Positions 1 to 8,628 of a DNA stretch of 64,000 nt are shown here, piece after piece. Position 1 is the first letter of the stretch. The number at the start of each line of letters is the position of its first letter. The notes below the pieces were generated by a model. It had not been told where the DNA came from and made no database searches. It worked only from the letters and a program-made list of their open reading frames with translations. The stretch is taken from positions 2,790,001 to 2,854,000 of the forward strand of contig OZ243958.1 of the NCBI GenBank assembly GCA_965214495.1. Reading direction: 5' to 3'. The position numbers and the translations under genes are program-made. Origin of the DNA: JANQOH01 sp965214495 (GTDB lineage: Bacteria; Pseudomonadota; Alphaproteobacteria; UBA7887).

Positions 1-2
1 AG

Positions 3-1181
3 AAGTGGCGGCTGCCGCTGGTCTTCTTCACCGAAGGCGGCGGTGGGCGCCCCGGCGACACGGACGGCGCGCCGCCCGCCGGGCTGCACGTCGAAGCGTT
101 CCATTTCTTCGCCCGCCTGTCCGGCCTCGTGCCGCTGGTCGGCATCGCGTCGGGGCGGTGTTTCGCCGGTAATGCGGCGTTGCTCGGCTGCTGCGACGTG
201 GTGATCGCGACCGCCGACTCGACCATCGGCATGGGCGGCCCGGCGATGATCGAGGGCGGCGGGCTCGGCGTCTTCCGCCCGGAGGAAGTCGGGCCTATGG
301 CGGTGCAGCGCGCCAATGGCGTTGTCGACGTCGCGGTGGACGACGAAGCGGAGGCGGTCCGCGTGGCGAAGAAATACCTGTCCTATTTCCAGGGCCGGAC
401 GGACGGCTGGTCGTGCGCTGACCAGCGCCGGTTACGCATGGCCGTCCCGGAGAACCGCCTGCGGGTCTATGACGTGCGCGAGGTGGTCGATCTCCTTGCC
501 GACACCGGTTCGGTGCTGGAGCTCCGGCGCGATTTCGGCCCCGGCGTCGTCACCGCGTTGATCCGCGTCGAGGGCCGCCCGCTGGGCCTGATCGCGAACA
601 ATCCCCGCCACCTCGCCGGCGCCATCGACAGCGACGGGGCGGACAAGGCGGCGCGTTTCATGCAGCTCTGCGACGCGCACGACCTGCCGATCCTCGTATT
701 GTGCGACACCCCCGGCATGATGGTCGGCCCCGAGATCGAGAAGACGGCGCTGGTGCGCCATTGCTGCCGCCTGTTCGTCACCGGCGCGAGTGTCGAAGTG
801 CCGATCTTCACCATCGTGCTGCGCAAGGCCTATGGACTCGGCGCGCAAGCCATGGCGGGCGGCAGCTTCCGCACGCCGATGTTCACCGTCGCCTGGCCGA
901 CCGGCGAGTTCGGCGGCATGGGGCTGGAGGGATTCGTGAAGCTCGGCTACCGCAAGGAACTGGAGGCGGTCGCCGACGCCGGTGCGCGCAAGGCGCTGTT
1001 CGACGAGATGGTGGCGCAGGCATACGAGCACGGCAAGGCGCTGAACACCGCCTCGCATTTCGAATTCGACGACGTGATCGATCCGTTCGACTCGCGACGC
1101 TGGATCGTCGCCGGGCTGGACAACCTGCCGCCGCGACCGCCGCGAACCGGCAAGCGGCGTCCCAACGTCGATAGCTGGTAG
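3..1181 (+). CDS. Acyl-CoA carboxylase, carboxyltransferase domain (5' end outside window)
   Basis: The reading frame is open from base 3, so only the last 392 residues are visible and the start lies to the left. It is the crotonase-fold carboxyltransferase half of an acetyl/propionyl/methylcrotonyl-CoA-type carboxylase, which moves CO2 from carboxybiotin to an acyl-CoA. Visible family marks are a GG-rich loop near the start, an IANNP motif followed by the acyl-CoA-binding loop, the CDTPG motif and the late KAYGLGAQAM segment. Substrate cannot be told from this fragment. No biotin carboxylase or carrier domain is visible. The stop converges on the HlyD gene 16 bases away. Confidence 0.85.
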   Translation, partial: KWRLPLVFFTEGGGGRPGDTDGAPPAGLHVEAFHFFARLSGLVPLVGIASGRCFAGNAALLGCCDVVIATADSTIGMGGPAMIEGGGLGVFRPEEVGPMAVQRANGVVDVAVDDEAEAVRVAKKYLSYFQGRTDGWSCADQRRLRMAVPENRLRVYDVREVVDLLADTGSVLELRRDFGPGVVTALIRVEGRPLGLIANNPRHLAGAIDSDGADKAARFMQLCDAHDLPILVLCDTPGMMVGPEIEKTALVRHCCRLFVTGASVEVPIFTIVLRKAYGLGAQAMAGGSFRTPMFTVAWPTGEFGGMGLEGFVKLGYRKELEAVADAGARKALFDEMVAQAYEHGKALNTASHFEFDDVIDPFDSRRWIVAGLDNLPPRPPRTGKRRPNVDSW

Positions 1182-1196
1182 GCTGGCGCCGGCGCC

Positions 1197-2342
1197 TCAA
1201 CCGCTCCCGGACGGCCGGCGCGAGCCGTCGGCAAGCGCAGCGCCGTGCGGCGCGCTGCGCGTATCCACCGTGATGACCACCGACATGCCCGGCACCACGC
1301 GCCCGGCAAGGTCTTCAGGCACCTTGTAGAGGATTTTCACCGGAACCCGCTGCACGACCTTGACGAAATTGCCGGTGGCGTTCTGCGGCGGCAACAGGCT
1401 GAATTCGGCCGCACTCGCCGGCGCCAGGCTGCTGAGCCTGCCGGTCAGAACGATGCCGGGGAAGGCGTCGATCTCGATGCGGGCTTCCTGACCGGCACGC
1501 AACCGCGATAGCTGGGTCTCCTTGAAATTGGCGACGATGTAGGTGTCGTAGAGCGGCACCACCGCCATCATCGGCCAGCCGGCCTCGGTGTACATCCCGG
1601 GTTCGACCCGAAGATTACCGATGACGCCGGCGACCGGCGCGGTGACCAGCGTGTCCGACAGGGCGATCTCGGCCGCGTCGAGCGCCGAGGCGGCCTGCGC
1701 AGCAAGTGCGCGCAGGCGTTCGATCTCGCGCTCGAGCCGGCGGACGTCGCTGTCGAAGACAGGGATGCGGTCGCGCGCCGCCGCGAGTTCGGCTTCGGCG
1801 TGCGCTACCTCGGCCTTTGCAGTGCGATGGGCCGTTGCGACAGCTTCGTATTTCTGCCGGCTGCCGGTCTGACGTTCGAGCAGTTCGCGGTACCGCGCAA
1901 CCTCGCGTGCGGCCTGATCCTCCTGCGCCTTCGCCGCCTCCAACCGCGCCGCCGCCTGGTCGATCAGCGAGTGCTGCAACCGCCTCCGCGCCTTCATGTT
2001 CTCGATCGCGGCGAGACCGATCTCGACGTCCGCCTCCGCGGCGCGCAACTCCGCCCGCGCCGCATCGACGGCGGCTTCGTAGCGCTCGCCGCGGATGGTG
2101 AGCAGCGCATCGCCGGCGTTCACGGTCTGGTGCGAAGTGACGTGAATCTCTTCGATATAGCCATCGACCATGCTGGCGATCGCCGCCACATTGCCGCGCA
2201 CATAGGCGTTGTCGGTGGTCACCACCAGTTGGCGCATTTCCCACCAGTTCACGCCATACGCGCCACCGCCGAACACCAGTCCGACCATGCCGAGCCCGAA
2301 CAGCGTGGTGCGAAATTTCCTCATTGGCGGCGTCTTGCCCAC
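1197..2342 (-). CDS. HlyD/EmrA-type membrane fusion (periplasmic adaptor) protein
   Basis: The 381-residue protein has one N-terminal membrane segment (about residues 12-30), then a lipoyl-like half motif, a long Ala/Glu/Arg-rich coiled-coil hairpin (about 90-215), a second lipoyl half (LVTAPVAGVIG) and a beta-barrel region. This is the normal order for adaptors that link an inner-membrane pump to an outer-membrane channel. No MFS or ABC pump or TolC homologue is adjacent, so it is an orphan here. A second ATG seven codons in (MRKFRTTLFG) is an equally good start. It is divergent from the CoA-transferase genes. Confidence 0.85.
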   Translation of the reverse strand: MGKTPPMRKFRTTLFGLGMVGLVFGGGAYGVNWWEMRQLVVTTDNAYVRGNVAAIASMVDGYIEEIHVTSHQTVNAGDALLTIRGERYEAAVDAARAELRAAEADVEIGLAAIENMKARRRLQHSLIDQAAARLEAAKAQEDQAAREVARYRELLERQTGSRQKYEAVATAHRTAKAEVAHAEAELAAARDRIPVFDSDVRRLEREIERLRALAAQAASALDAAEIALSDTLVTAPVAGVIGNLRVEPGMYTEAGWPMMAVVPLYDTYIVANFKETQLSRLRAGQEARIEIDAFPGIVLTGRLSSLAPASAAEFSLLPPQNATGNFVKVVQRVPVKILYKVPEDLAGRVVPGMSVVITVDTRSAPHGAALADGSRRPSGSG

Positions 2343-2506
2343 ATTCCGGCCATTCTCAGGAGCGAACTATGCGCCCCGCCGGCCCTGCATGGAACGCTTG
2401 TGTGCGCAACCCAGCCCTGCGTGAGATGTCTGGACAAAAATGCCTCGCCGCTCGTGCGTCGCTGCTACCCTGCTGCCGGCGGACAATCGGATCGGAGACC
2501 GAGTCG

Positions 2507-3346
2507 ATGACGGTGATTCTGGACGAACGCGGCCGCGCGGCGGTCGATGCGCTCGCCGCTCTGATTCCCGACGGCGCTTCGATCGTGTCGCCGGCCGACC
2601 GCAACGGTGCGCCGATGGCGGCTACGTTCGCCCTGCTGCGCCGGGGCGCGCGCGACCTGCGGCTGATCGGCGGCCCGACCAGTGGCCTGCAGGCGGACGT
2701 GTTGATCGGCGCCGGTGCGGTCGCCGAGATCGAGACCGCCGCAGTTTCGCTCGGCGAACACGGCGCGGCGCCGCGATTCCGCGCCGCGGTCGAGAGCGGA
2801 CGCCTGACCGTGCGCGACACCACCTGTCCCGCGCTGCACGCCGGCTTGCAGGCGGCGGAGAAGGGCGTTCCGTTCATGCCGCTGCGGGGGCTTGTCGGCT
2901 CCGACCTGCTACGCGCGCGCGACGATTGGCATGTGGTGGACAACCCGTTCGCTGAAAACGGCGATCCGATCGTGCTGCTGCCCGCGATCCAGCCGGACGT
3001 GGCGCTGATTCACGCGGCGCGCGCGGACCGCCTCGGCAATGTCTGGATCGGCATGAGGCGCGAGGCGATGACCATGGCGCACGCCGCCCGCCGCACGCTG
3101 GCCACGGTCGAGGAAATCGTCGATGGCGACCTGTTCGCCGATCGCGGCGCGGGGCCCGGCACGTTGTCGTCGCTGTATGTCGAGGCGGTGGCCGACGCGC
3201 CCGGCGGCGCCTGGCCCGTGGGTTTCACGGATCTCTATCCGCCCGACGATGCAGCGTTGCGCGCCTGGTGTGCGGCGGCGGACGATGACCGCGCGCTCGC
3301 CATGCTGCTCGACGGACCGGGGATCGCCGCGAGACCGGCTGCGTGA
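2507..3346 (+). CDS. CoA-transferase family I, subunit A (glutaconate/IpdA-like)
   Basis: A 279-residue protein resembling the alpha subunit of two-subunit CoA-transferases and the IpdA-like ring-cleaving hydrolase subunits. Recognisable are the early LIPDGASI segment, the CPALHAG and PFMPLRGLVGSD stretches, and the late PDVALIHAARADRLGNVW segment. The ATG at 2507 is chosen because homology starts there; the frame stays open upstream to 2324 but that part is unrelated and overlaps the HlyD start. Subunit B follows with a GTGA overlap, so the two are surely co-translated. The substrate is unknown; the nearby carboxyltransferase and acyl-CoA synthetase fit an acyl-CoA degradation setting. Confidence 0.8.
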   Translation: MTVILDERGRAAVDALAALIPDGASIVSPADRNGAPMAATFALLRRGARDLRLIGGPTSGLQADVLIGAGAVAEIETAAVSLGEHGAAPRFRAAVESGRLTVRDTTCPALHAGLQAAEKGVPFMPLRGLVGSDLLRARDDWHVVDNPFAENGDPIVLLPAIQPDVALIHAARADRLGNVWIGMRREAMTMAHAARRTLATVEEIVDGDLFADRGAGPGTLSSLYVEAVADAPGGAWPVGFTDLYPPDDAALRAWCAAADDDRALAMLLDGPGIAARPAA

Positions 3347-4086
3347 GCGCTGCGCTGCCGGCGTGGCGGCCGCGCGAACTGCAGGCGGCGGTGCTGGCGC
3401 GGCGCCTGCCCGCAGCCGGCCATGTCGTGGTCGGGGCCGTTTCGCCCATCCCGGCGGCGGCGGCGCTGCTGGCCGAACATCGCGCCGCGGGCCGGTTGCG
3501 GACCAGCATACTCGGCGCGCCGCGCCATTTCCGCTTCAGCGACGGCGGGCGGGAATTGTTCGACGCGGCGGGCCAGGGCCGCATCGACGTGTTCTTTCTC
3601 GGCGGCGGCCAGATCGACGGCGCCGCCAACATCAATCTTGTCGGCGCCGGAACCTATCCCGCGGTGGAAACGCGGTTTCCCGGATCGTTCGGGTCCGCCT
3701 ATCTGTATTACGTGGTGCCCAGGGTGATCCTGTTCCGCGAGGAGCACAGCCCGCGGGTGCTGGTGGAACGGGTCGATTTCGTCAGCGCGCCGGGTACCAG
3801 CCCGCCGGGCGTGTATCGGCCGGGCGGCCCGGTCGCGCTGATCACCGGTCGCGCCGCCTTCGCGTTCGACAAACGTGCCGGACGCTTCACGCTGGAGAGC
3901 GTGCATCCCGGCCAGACGCTCGGGTCGGTGCGCGCCGCGACCGGGTTCGCCTTCGACGCGCCCGGCCCGGCGGTCACCACCCCGCCGCCGGATGCGGAGA
4001 CGCTGGCGCTGCTGCGCGGGCCGGTGCGAACGGCGCTGGAGCCGATCTATCCTGCCTTCGCGAGCGAACTGCGTGCGGCCGCGTGA
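3343..4086 (+). CDS. CoA-transferase family I, subunit B (glutaconate/IpdB-like)
   Basis: A 247-residue partner of the preceding gene. It starts at a GTG that overlaps the TGA of subunit A. The family pattern is seen in the glycine-rich FFLGGGQIDGAANIN segment, the GPGG-like YRPGGPVALIT loop and the C-terminal GFAFDAPGP segment typical of the small subunit. With subunit A it should form the active heterodimer or heterotetramer acting on a CoA thioester in the cytoplasm. The stop lies one base from the end of the convergent MetE-like gene, with no room for a separate terminator. Confidence 0.8.
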   Translation: MSAALPAWRPRELQAAVLARRLPAAGHVVVGAVSPIPAAAALLAEHRAAGRLRTSILGAPRHFRFSDGGRELFDAAGQGRIDVFFLGGGQIDGAANINLVGAGTYPAVETRFPGSFGSAYLYYVVPRVILFREEHSPRVLVERVDFVSAPGTSPPGVYRPGGPVALITGRAAFAFDKRAGRFTLESVHPGQTLGSVRAATGFAFDAPGPAVTTPPPDAETLALLRGPVRTALEPIYPAFASELRAAA

Positions 4087-4087
4087 T

Positions 4088-5251
4088 TCATTTATCCCAA
4101 AGCCGTTCGCTCGCGAGCGCGGCGCCATCGGCGAGCGCGCGGAGCTTCGCCCACACCACGTCGGGCGCAACGAAAGAGTCGCCGGCGGCGGTGGCGAACC
4201 CGCAGTCGGTGCCGGCGATCACCCGCGTCCGGTCGCCGACCGCGCGCACTGCGCGTTCGATGCGCTCGGCGACCAGCATCGGATGCTCGACATAGTTGGT
4301 CACCGTGTCGATCACGCCGGGGACGAGAACCATGTGGTCGGGCAGCGGCAGGTCGCGAAATGCGTCGATCTCGTGCGCGTGGCGCGGATTCGCGAACGGC
4401 AGCGACAGCGCGCCAGCCTTCGCCTCGTATAGCAGTGGCAGGATGTCCGGGCATTCGACGTCGAAGGCGTGGGGACTGTTGCGATTGCCGAAGCAGGCGT
4501 GCAGCCGGACGCGCTCGCGCGGTACGTCGGCGAGTGCGGCGTTGATCGCCGCGACGTGCAGTTCGACGAAGCCGAGAAACTCGGACCGGGTCCGGTCCTG
4601 GAAGAAGCAGGCGCGCTCCATGGCGAGATCGGGCGCATCGACCTGAAGGATGAAGCCGCGCGCCGCGATCGCGTCATATTCGACCTTCAGCGCCGCTGCG
4701 AGCGCGAAGAGGTAGGATTCGTGACTGCCGTAGTGCCGGTTTTCCATGGTGGTGGCGACGATGCCGGGCGATGCGACGGTCATGAACGTGTCGGCGAAGG
4801 CGCCGGGCCGGGTCGCCAGGGCGCGCTCGAACGCCGCGCACTCGGCGTTCGCCCGATCGAGAGAGTCGTAGGCGACCGGTCCCTCGGCTGCCGGCGCGTC
4901 GAACAATCGGGCGCGGCGCAGGCCGTGGTCGCGGAGCCACGCACGCCAGCCGGGAAACGCGACCGCATCCTGGAACAGCGGTCGGTTCGATCGCCCCGAG
5001 AAGCCGCTCATGCGTCGGCTGACATACGTGGAGAAACTGACCCGAGGCAGTTCGCCGTCGCCGGCGATATCGACTCGCGTCTCGATCTGCGCCTCGACCA
5101 ACGCTGCCATTTCACGGGTGACCGCAGCGTCGAAGGCTTGTGCGTCGATAGCCTCTCCGTCGTCTTCCGCGAGCAGCATGGAGGTCAGCGCGGGCCCGCG
5201 CGGCAGACTGCCGGCGTGGGTGGTGAGGATACGCCGGTCGCCGGTTCGCAT
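4088..5251 (-). CDS. Cobalamin-independent methionine synthase-like protein (MetE C-terminal domain family)
   Basis: At 387 residues it matches the single-domain MetE-like family rather than full MetE (about 750). The zinc-site pattern is present: an HAC motif inside RLHACFGNRNSPH, and a late cysteine in VIAGTDCGFAT. The N-terminus RILTTHAGSLPR is typical of this group. Such proteins transfer a methyl or related one-carbon group to or from a thiol; the true substrate of the short forms is usually not homocysteine with folate. The ATG at 5251 is chosen because homology begins there, although the frame is open far upstream. It is divergent from the acyl-CoA synthetase, sharing an intergenic space of 78 bases. 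Confidence 0.75.
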   Translation of the reverse strand: MRTGDRRILTTHAGSLPRGPALTSMLLAEDDGEAIDAQAFDAAVTREMAALVEAQIETRVDIAGDGELPRVSFSTYVSRRMSGFSGRSNRPLFQDAVAFPGWRAWLRDHGLRRARLFDAPAAEGPVAYDSLDRANAECAAFERALATRPGAFADTFMTVASPGIVATTMENRHYGSHESYLFALAAALKVEYDAIAARGFILQVDAPDLAMERACFFQDRTRSEFLGFVELHVAAINAALADVPRERVRLHACFGNRNSPHAFDVECPDILPLLYEAKAGALSLPFANPRHAHEIDAFRDLPLPDHMVLVPGVIDTVTNYVEHPMLVAERIERAVRAVGDRTRVIAGTDCGFATAAGDSFVAPDVVWAKLRALADGAALASERLWDK

Positions 5252-5329
5252 CGGTGCACCCTCGACCGCAGACGCCGTTCCTGTCAAGACTCGCGTCCGG
5301 CTTCGGGAATTCGTGACGGAGACGACTCC

Positions 5330-6871
5330 ATGCGGGACAATATCGGCCTGTTTCTGACCAGGCGCGCCCACCTGAACCCGACGCTCGAAGCAGCGGTCGA
5401 TACCGCCACGGGGCGCCGCTTCAACTATGCGGAACTCAACGAACGGGCGAACCGCACCGCACACGCGCTGGCGGGTCTTGGCGTCCGCCCCGGCGACCGG
5501 GTCGCGCTGTTGGCGCTCAACTGCGCCGAGTTCTTCGAGAGTTTCTTCGCGATCGCCAAGATCGGCGCCGTCGTCGTGCCGCTCAACGTGCGCCTCGTCG
5601 CCGACGAGCTCGCGTTCATTCTCGAGAATTCGGGCGCCGAGACGCTGATCTACGGCGACGAGTTCCGGGCGCTTGTCGCGGCACTCGAGGCGCGCGCCGG
5701 CGATACGAGGGTGCGGCGTTGGATCCACGTCGCCGGCGGCGGCACGGATCCGTTCGCGCTCGACTACGCCGCACTGCAAACGGCGGCCTTGCCCGACGAA
5801 CCGCCGATCGGCGCGGGCGGCAGCGACAATCTCTATATCATGTATACCTCGGGCACGACGGGATTGCCCAAGGGAGCGGTTCACACGCACGACAGCGCGA
5901 TGTGGGCGTGCATCACCCTGAACGCCACCGCCGAAATGCGGCTCAGGGACCGCTATCTGGTCGCTTTGCCCGCTTACCACGTCGGAGCGCTGAGCCCGCT
6001 GACGGCCAACGTCCACCGTGGCGTCACCAATGTGCTGATGCGCCGTTTCGACCCGGACCTCGCCTGGCGGCTGATCGAAGAGGAGCGCATCACCAACATG
6101 ATCGCGGTGCCGGCGATGCTCAACTTCATGAACCAGACGCCGGCGGCGGACGCGGCAAACCTTGCCCATCTGCGCTGGATCATGTGCGGCGGCGCGCCCG
6201 TGCCGGTGACGACGGTCGAGGCCTATGCGAAACGGGGTATCAAGGTGCTCGAGGTTTACGGCCTGACCGAATGCTGTGGACCGGCTTGCGTGATCGACCC
6301 CGAGGACGGGCCGTCGTATCCCGGCTCCACCGGCAAGCCGTTCTTTCACACCGAGGCGCGCATCGTCGATTCCGAAGGCCGCGACACGGCGCCGGGCGAA
6401 CCCGGGGAAATGCTCCTCCGGTGCCGCCACAACATGAAGGAGTATTGGCGCAACCCCGACGCGACCCGCGAGGTCTTGCGCGGCGGTTGGCTGCGCACCG
6501 GTGACGTCGCGACAAGGGATGCGGACGGGTTCCTGCGCATCGAGGACCGAGTCAAGGACATGATCATCGCCGGCGGCGAGAACGTCTATCCGGCGGAGGT
6601 CGAGAACGCGGTGCTGTCGCATCCGGGCGTGCGCGAAGTGGCGGTGATCGGCCAGCCGAGCGCGCGTTGGGGCGAGGTTCCGGTGGCGGTGGTGGTCGCG
6701 CGCGACCCCGCCCTTTCATCCGAAGACGTATCCGCCCACTGCGCGGGCCGTCTCGCACGCTTCAAGCTGCCGAAAGCGGTGGAACTGATCGACGAGATCC
6801 CGCGCAACCCGACCGGCAAGGTGCTGAAACACGTGCTGCGCGAACGATTTCCCGGTCCGGCGCCGGAGTAG
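5330..6871 (+). CDS. Acyl-CoA synthetase (AMP-forming, long-chain or aryl acid type)
   Basis: The 513-residue protein belongs to the adenylate-forming superfamily, which activates a carboxylic acid as acyl-AMP and then as acyl-CoA. The P-loop YTSGTTGLPKGAVHTH is at about residues 170-185. Next come the VYGLTECCG motif, the GWLRTGDVATRDADGFLRI block, the hinge DRVKDMIIAGGENVYP and the C-terminal PRNPTGKVLKH lysine motif. All core motifs are intact. The start at 5330 has GACGGAGAC just upstream as ribosome-binding site. With the CoA-transferase and carboxyltransferase genes it makes a loose acyl-CoA neighbourhood. Confidence 0.88.
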   Translation: MRDNIGLFLTRRAHLNPTLEAAVDTATGRRFNYAELNERANRTAHALAGLGVRPGDRVALLALNCAEFFESFFAIAKIGAVVVPLNVRLVADELAFILENSGAETLIYGDEFRALVAALEARAGDTRVRRWIHVAGGGTDPFALDYAALQTAALPDEPPIGAGGSDNLYIMYTSGTTGLPKGAVHTHDSAMWACITLNATAEMRLRDRYLVALPAYHVGALSPLTANVHRGVTNVLMRRFDPDLAWRLIEEERITNMIAVPAMLNFMNQTPAADAANLAHLRWIMCGGAPVPVTTVEAYAKRGIKVLEVYGLTECCGPACVIDPEDGPSYPGSTGKPFFHTEARIVDSEGRDTAPGEPGEMLLRCRHNMKEYWRNPDATREVLRGGWLRTGDVATRDADGFLRIEDRVKDMIIAGGENVYPAEVENAVLSHPGVREVAVIGQPSARWGEVPVAVVVARDPALSSEDVSAHCAGRLARFKLPKAVELIDEIPRNPTGKVLKHVLRERFPGPAPE

Positions 6872-6905
6872 GTTGGAAGCGTCGGCAGCCGCTCGCGCGG
6901 CGGTG

Positions 6906-7066
6906 GTGTCTCCGTTTGAAACACTTGGGTGCACGGGCGTCCCGCCCGCATCTGTGCGAAACGTGCAAAGGATCGAGGATGCGGGCGGCACGCTCGCGCA
7001 CCCTGCTGCCATCGCCGGTACATGCCGCAACCCGAACGAATCGCGATAATTTTCAAACTGAGACAC
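6906..7066. mobile_element. MITE-like 161-bp element with 17-bp terminal inverted repeats
   Basis: The left end (6906-6922, GTGTCTCCGTTTGAAAC) matches the reverse complement of the right end (7050-7066, TTTTCAAACTGAGACAC) at 15 of 17 positions. Inside, 6942-6952 (CCGCCCGCATC) is perfectly complementary to 6978-6988, giving a large central hairpin. There is no coding potential of note. This is the build of a miniature inverted-repeat element mobilised in trans. No clear target-site duplication is visible and no second copy was noticed in the window. It lies just upstream of the DUF7662/PIN pair. Confidence 0.5.
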
Positions 7067-7148
7067 TGGCGTGGCGGCCTTCTTAACAGCCGTCGCTTCT
7101 AGCCCTACCTTCAGTAAGTCAGCACTGTCGGATATGGAGTGCGCAACG

Positions 7149-7622
7149 ATGGCTCGGCTCAGGGAACGGCTTGCGCGGGAAGCCGCTGCGCGGGGCAAGT
7201 ATGCCCCTCTCTATCGTCATCTCCTCAGCATGAATGGACCCCGCTGGCGGACAACTTTCCGTGAGATTGAGGAGACCGTTCTGGGGTTCAAGCTGCCGGC
7301 CTCGGCCCGTCTGCACCGGCCCTGGTGGGCGAATCGGAATGGCGGAGGGGGCCACAGCCACGCGCTCGCGTGGCAGGCGGCGGGGTGGAAGACAAAGGAC
7401 GTGAATCTAGAGGCGGAGACATTGGTGTTCGAATGCGTGGAGATTGCATCGACCGACGCTGGAGACGCGGACTCTAGGGGCACGTTCGATCTGGATCGTG
7501 ATTTCCCCGCCGTCGATATGGGCCCTTGGCCGGAGGGTTTCACAGCGTCCCGAGAGCAAATCTACGACGAGACGGGACGTCTGACCGGTGGACCCGAAAA
7601 GAACTCCGGCAGCGAACGCTGA
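7149..7622 (+). CDS. DUF7662-like protein, putative antitoxin partner of the PIN gene
   Basis: A 157-residue protein. Its centre (KYAPLYRHLL, then TFREIEETVLGFKLPASAR, then a Trp-Trp-Ala-Asn, HSHALAWQAAGW pattern) resembles the DUF7662 family, a small domain of unknown function seen beside toxins and in phage or defence contexts. The ATG at 7149 is chosen because GGAG lies about 10 bases upstream and the domain starts soon after; ATG 7134 and an upstream start at 7071 are possible. The PIN gene begins 5 bases after its stop, so the two are co-transcribed. Antitoxin function is inferred from this arrangement only. Confidence 0.6.
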   Translation: MARLRERLAREAAARGKYAPLYRHLLSMNGPRWRTTFREIEETVLGFKLPASARLHRPWWANRNGGGGHSHALAWQAAGWKTKDVNLEAETLVFECVEIASTDAGDADSRGTFDLDRDFPAVDMGPWPEGFTASREQIYDETGRLTGGPEKNSGSER

Positions 7623-7627
7623 CCGGG

Positions 7628-8062
7628 ATGTTCGTCGACACCAATGTTTTCGTCTCCGCCCGCAGCGTTCGGGCGCCCGCTGGCGCCCGTGCGCGCGCGG
7701 CGTTGGTGCTGGCCCGAGGCCGGAATGGCAGCGAATCTGTGCGCGTCAGCCGCCAGGTGATACGCGAATATCTATCTACGGTGACCCGGCCGCAGACTTG
7801 GTCCGACCCGTTGTCGATGGCCGTAGCCTTGAACGACGTCGCGTGGTTGGGCGCGTCGTTCGAGGTTCTTGAGGACGGCTCGCATGTGATGGATGTGCTG
7901 ATTGCGCTGTGCCGGGTGGTCCCGGTGGCAGGAAAGCAGATTCACGATGCCAACATCGTTGCGACGATGCTGGCCCACGGCGAGCGGCGGCTGCTGACCT
8001 TCAACACCCGCGATTTCCGCCGCTATGGCGAACGCATCGAATTGATTGACGTCGCGACTTGA
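7628..8062 (+). CDS. PIN-domain ribonuclease, putative VapC-like toxin
   Basis: This 144-residue protein starts with the PIN signature FVDTNVFVSA. The expected acidic residues are all present: Asp4, Glu47 in QVIREYL, Asp107 in HDANIVAT and Asp129 in TFNTRDF. PIN toxins are Mg-dependent RNases that cut tRNA or other RNAs. The start ATG at 7628 is fixed by the DTN motif and by GGG just upstream; longer in-frame starts overlap the previous gene. It sits directly downstream of the DUF7662-like gene. The cognate antitoxin is not of the common VapB (AbrB, RHH or Phd) types. Confidence 0.8.
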   Translation: MFVDTNVFVSARSVRAPAGARARAALVLARGRNGSESVRVSRQVIREYLSTVTRPQTWSDPLSMAVALNDVAWLGASFEVLEDGSHVMDVLIALCRVVPVAGKQIHDANIVATMLAHGERRLLTFNTRDFRRYGERIELIDVAT

Positions 8063-8246
8063 CCGGAAGTGATACGGACTCACGGGACTCGGCATTGACC
8101 TGACCACGAAGAGTAATGAGCGCCCGCTGTCGTTGGACCATGGAAAATGTCAGGCAGGCGGCGGCGAGCGTGGCCGCGATGCTTGTCAAGCGCGCCGCCA
8201 TCGGTTAGGGGAATGAGACCGCGACAGATCGGCGTGGGGTGGCAGC

Positions 8247-8323
8247 GCGCCCGTAGCTCAGCTGGATAGAGCACCAGGCTACGAACCTGGGGGTCGGGAG
8301 TTCGAATCTTCCCGGGCGCGCCA
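8247..8323 (+). tRNA. tRNA-Arg (anticodon ACG)
   Basis: This 77-base cloverleaf has acceptor stem GCGCCCG paired with CGGGCGC, discriminator G and an encoded CCA. The D arm is AGCTCAGCTGGATAGAGC. The anticodon arm CCAGG-CTACGAA-CCTGG carries ACG, and the T loop is TTCGAAT. The anticodon A is expected to be deaminated to inosine to read CGU, CGC and CGA. It closely follows the layout of E. coli tRNA-Arg(ACG). No integrase or repeated 3' end was found beside it. Confidence 0.97.
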
Positions 8324-8370
8324 ATCGCCATCGCCGCGGGTTGCGTTCAGGAACGGCGGGGCCGTATCCG

Positions 8371-8613
8371 ATGGTGACGTTCGAACAGGCTCACGCTCGA
8401 TTCTCGCGGGCGGTGGACCGGATCGAAGAGGCGTTGCAACGCGACGCCGAGCAGGTCGGCGAGATTGCGACTCTTCGCGCCGACCGCGGGCGCCTTGCGG
8501 GGGATCTCGCGCGGCTGCGGAAGGACCATGAAACGCTCGTGGCCGCCGCAAGCGCGATTTCCGGCCGGCTGGAGGGGACCATTGCGCGCGTACGCACGCT
8601 TCTCGACGAGTGA
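8371..8613 (+). CDS. DUF4164-like small coiled-coil protein
   Basis: This 80-residue protein is almost wholly helical and charged (FSRAVDRIEEALQ, then LAGDLARLRKDHETL). It matches the alphaproteobacterial DUF4164 type that commonly lies directly before zapA. Its function is unknown; position suggests a role with ZapA at the division site. Start ATG 8371 is chosen because it begins the conserved region; there is no strong ribosome-binding site and a TTG further upstream would extend it by ten residues. ZapA follows 15 bases later. Confidence 0.65.
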   Translation: MVTFEQAHARFSRAVDRIEEALQRDAEQVGEIATLRADRGRLAGDLARLRKDHETLVAAASAISGRLEGTIARVRTLLDE

Positions 8614-8628
8614 ACCGGCGCCGATGTC

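Noticed and set aside
5252..6622. Upstream extension of the MetE-like frame
   Set aside because: It lies antisense to the acyl-CoA synthetase and has no homology; the MetE-like domain starts at 5251.
8001..8201. A 66-residue minus-strand frame with a hydrophobic start, overlapping the PIN gene end
   Set aside because: No ribosome-binding site, it overlaps a convincing gene antisense, and its second half looks random.
8247..8323. tRNA-Arg as an integration site for the DUF7662/PIN pair
   Set aside because: No integrase is adjacent and I saw no repeated tRNA 3' end on the far side of the pair.
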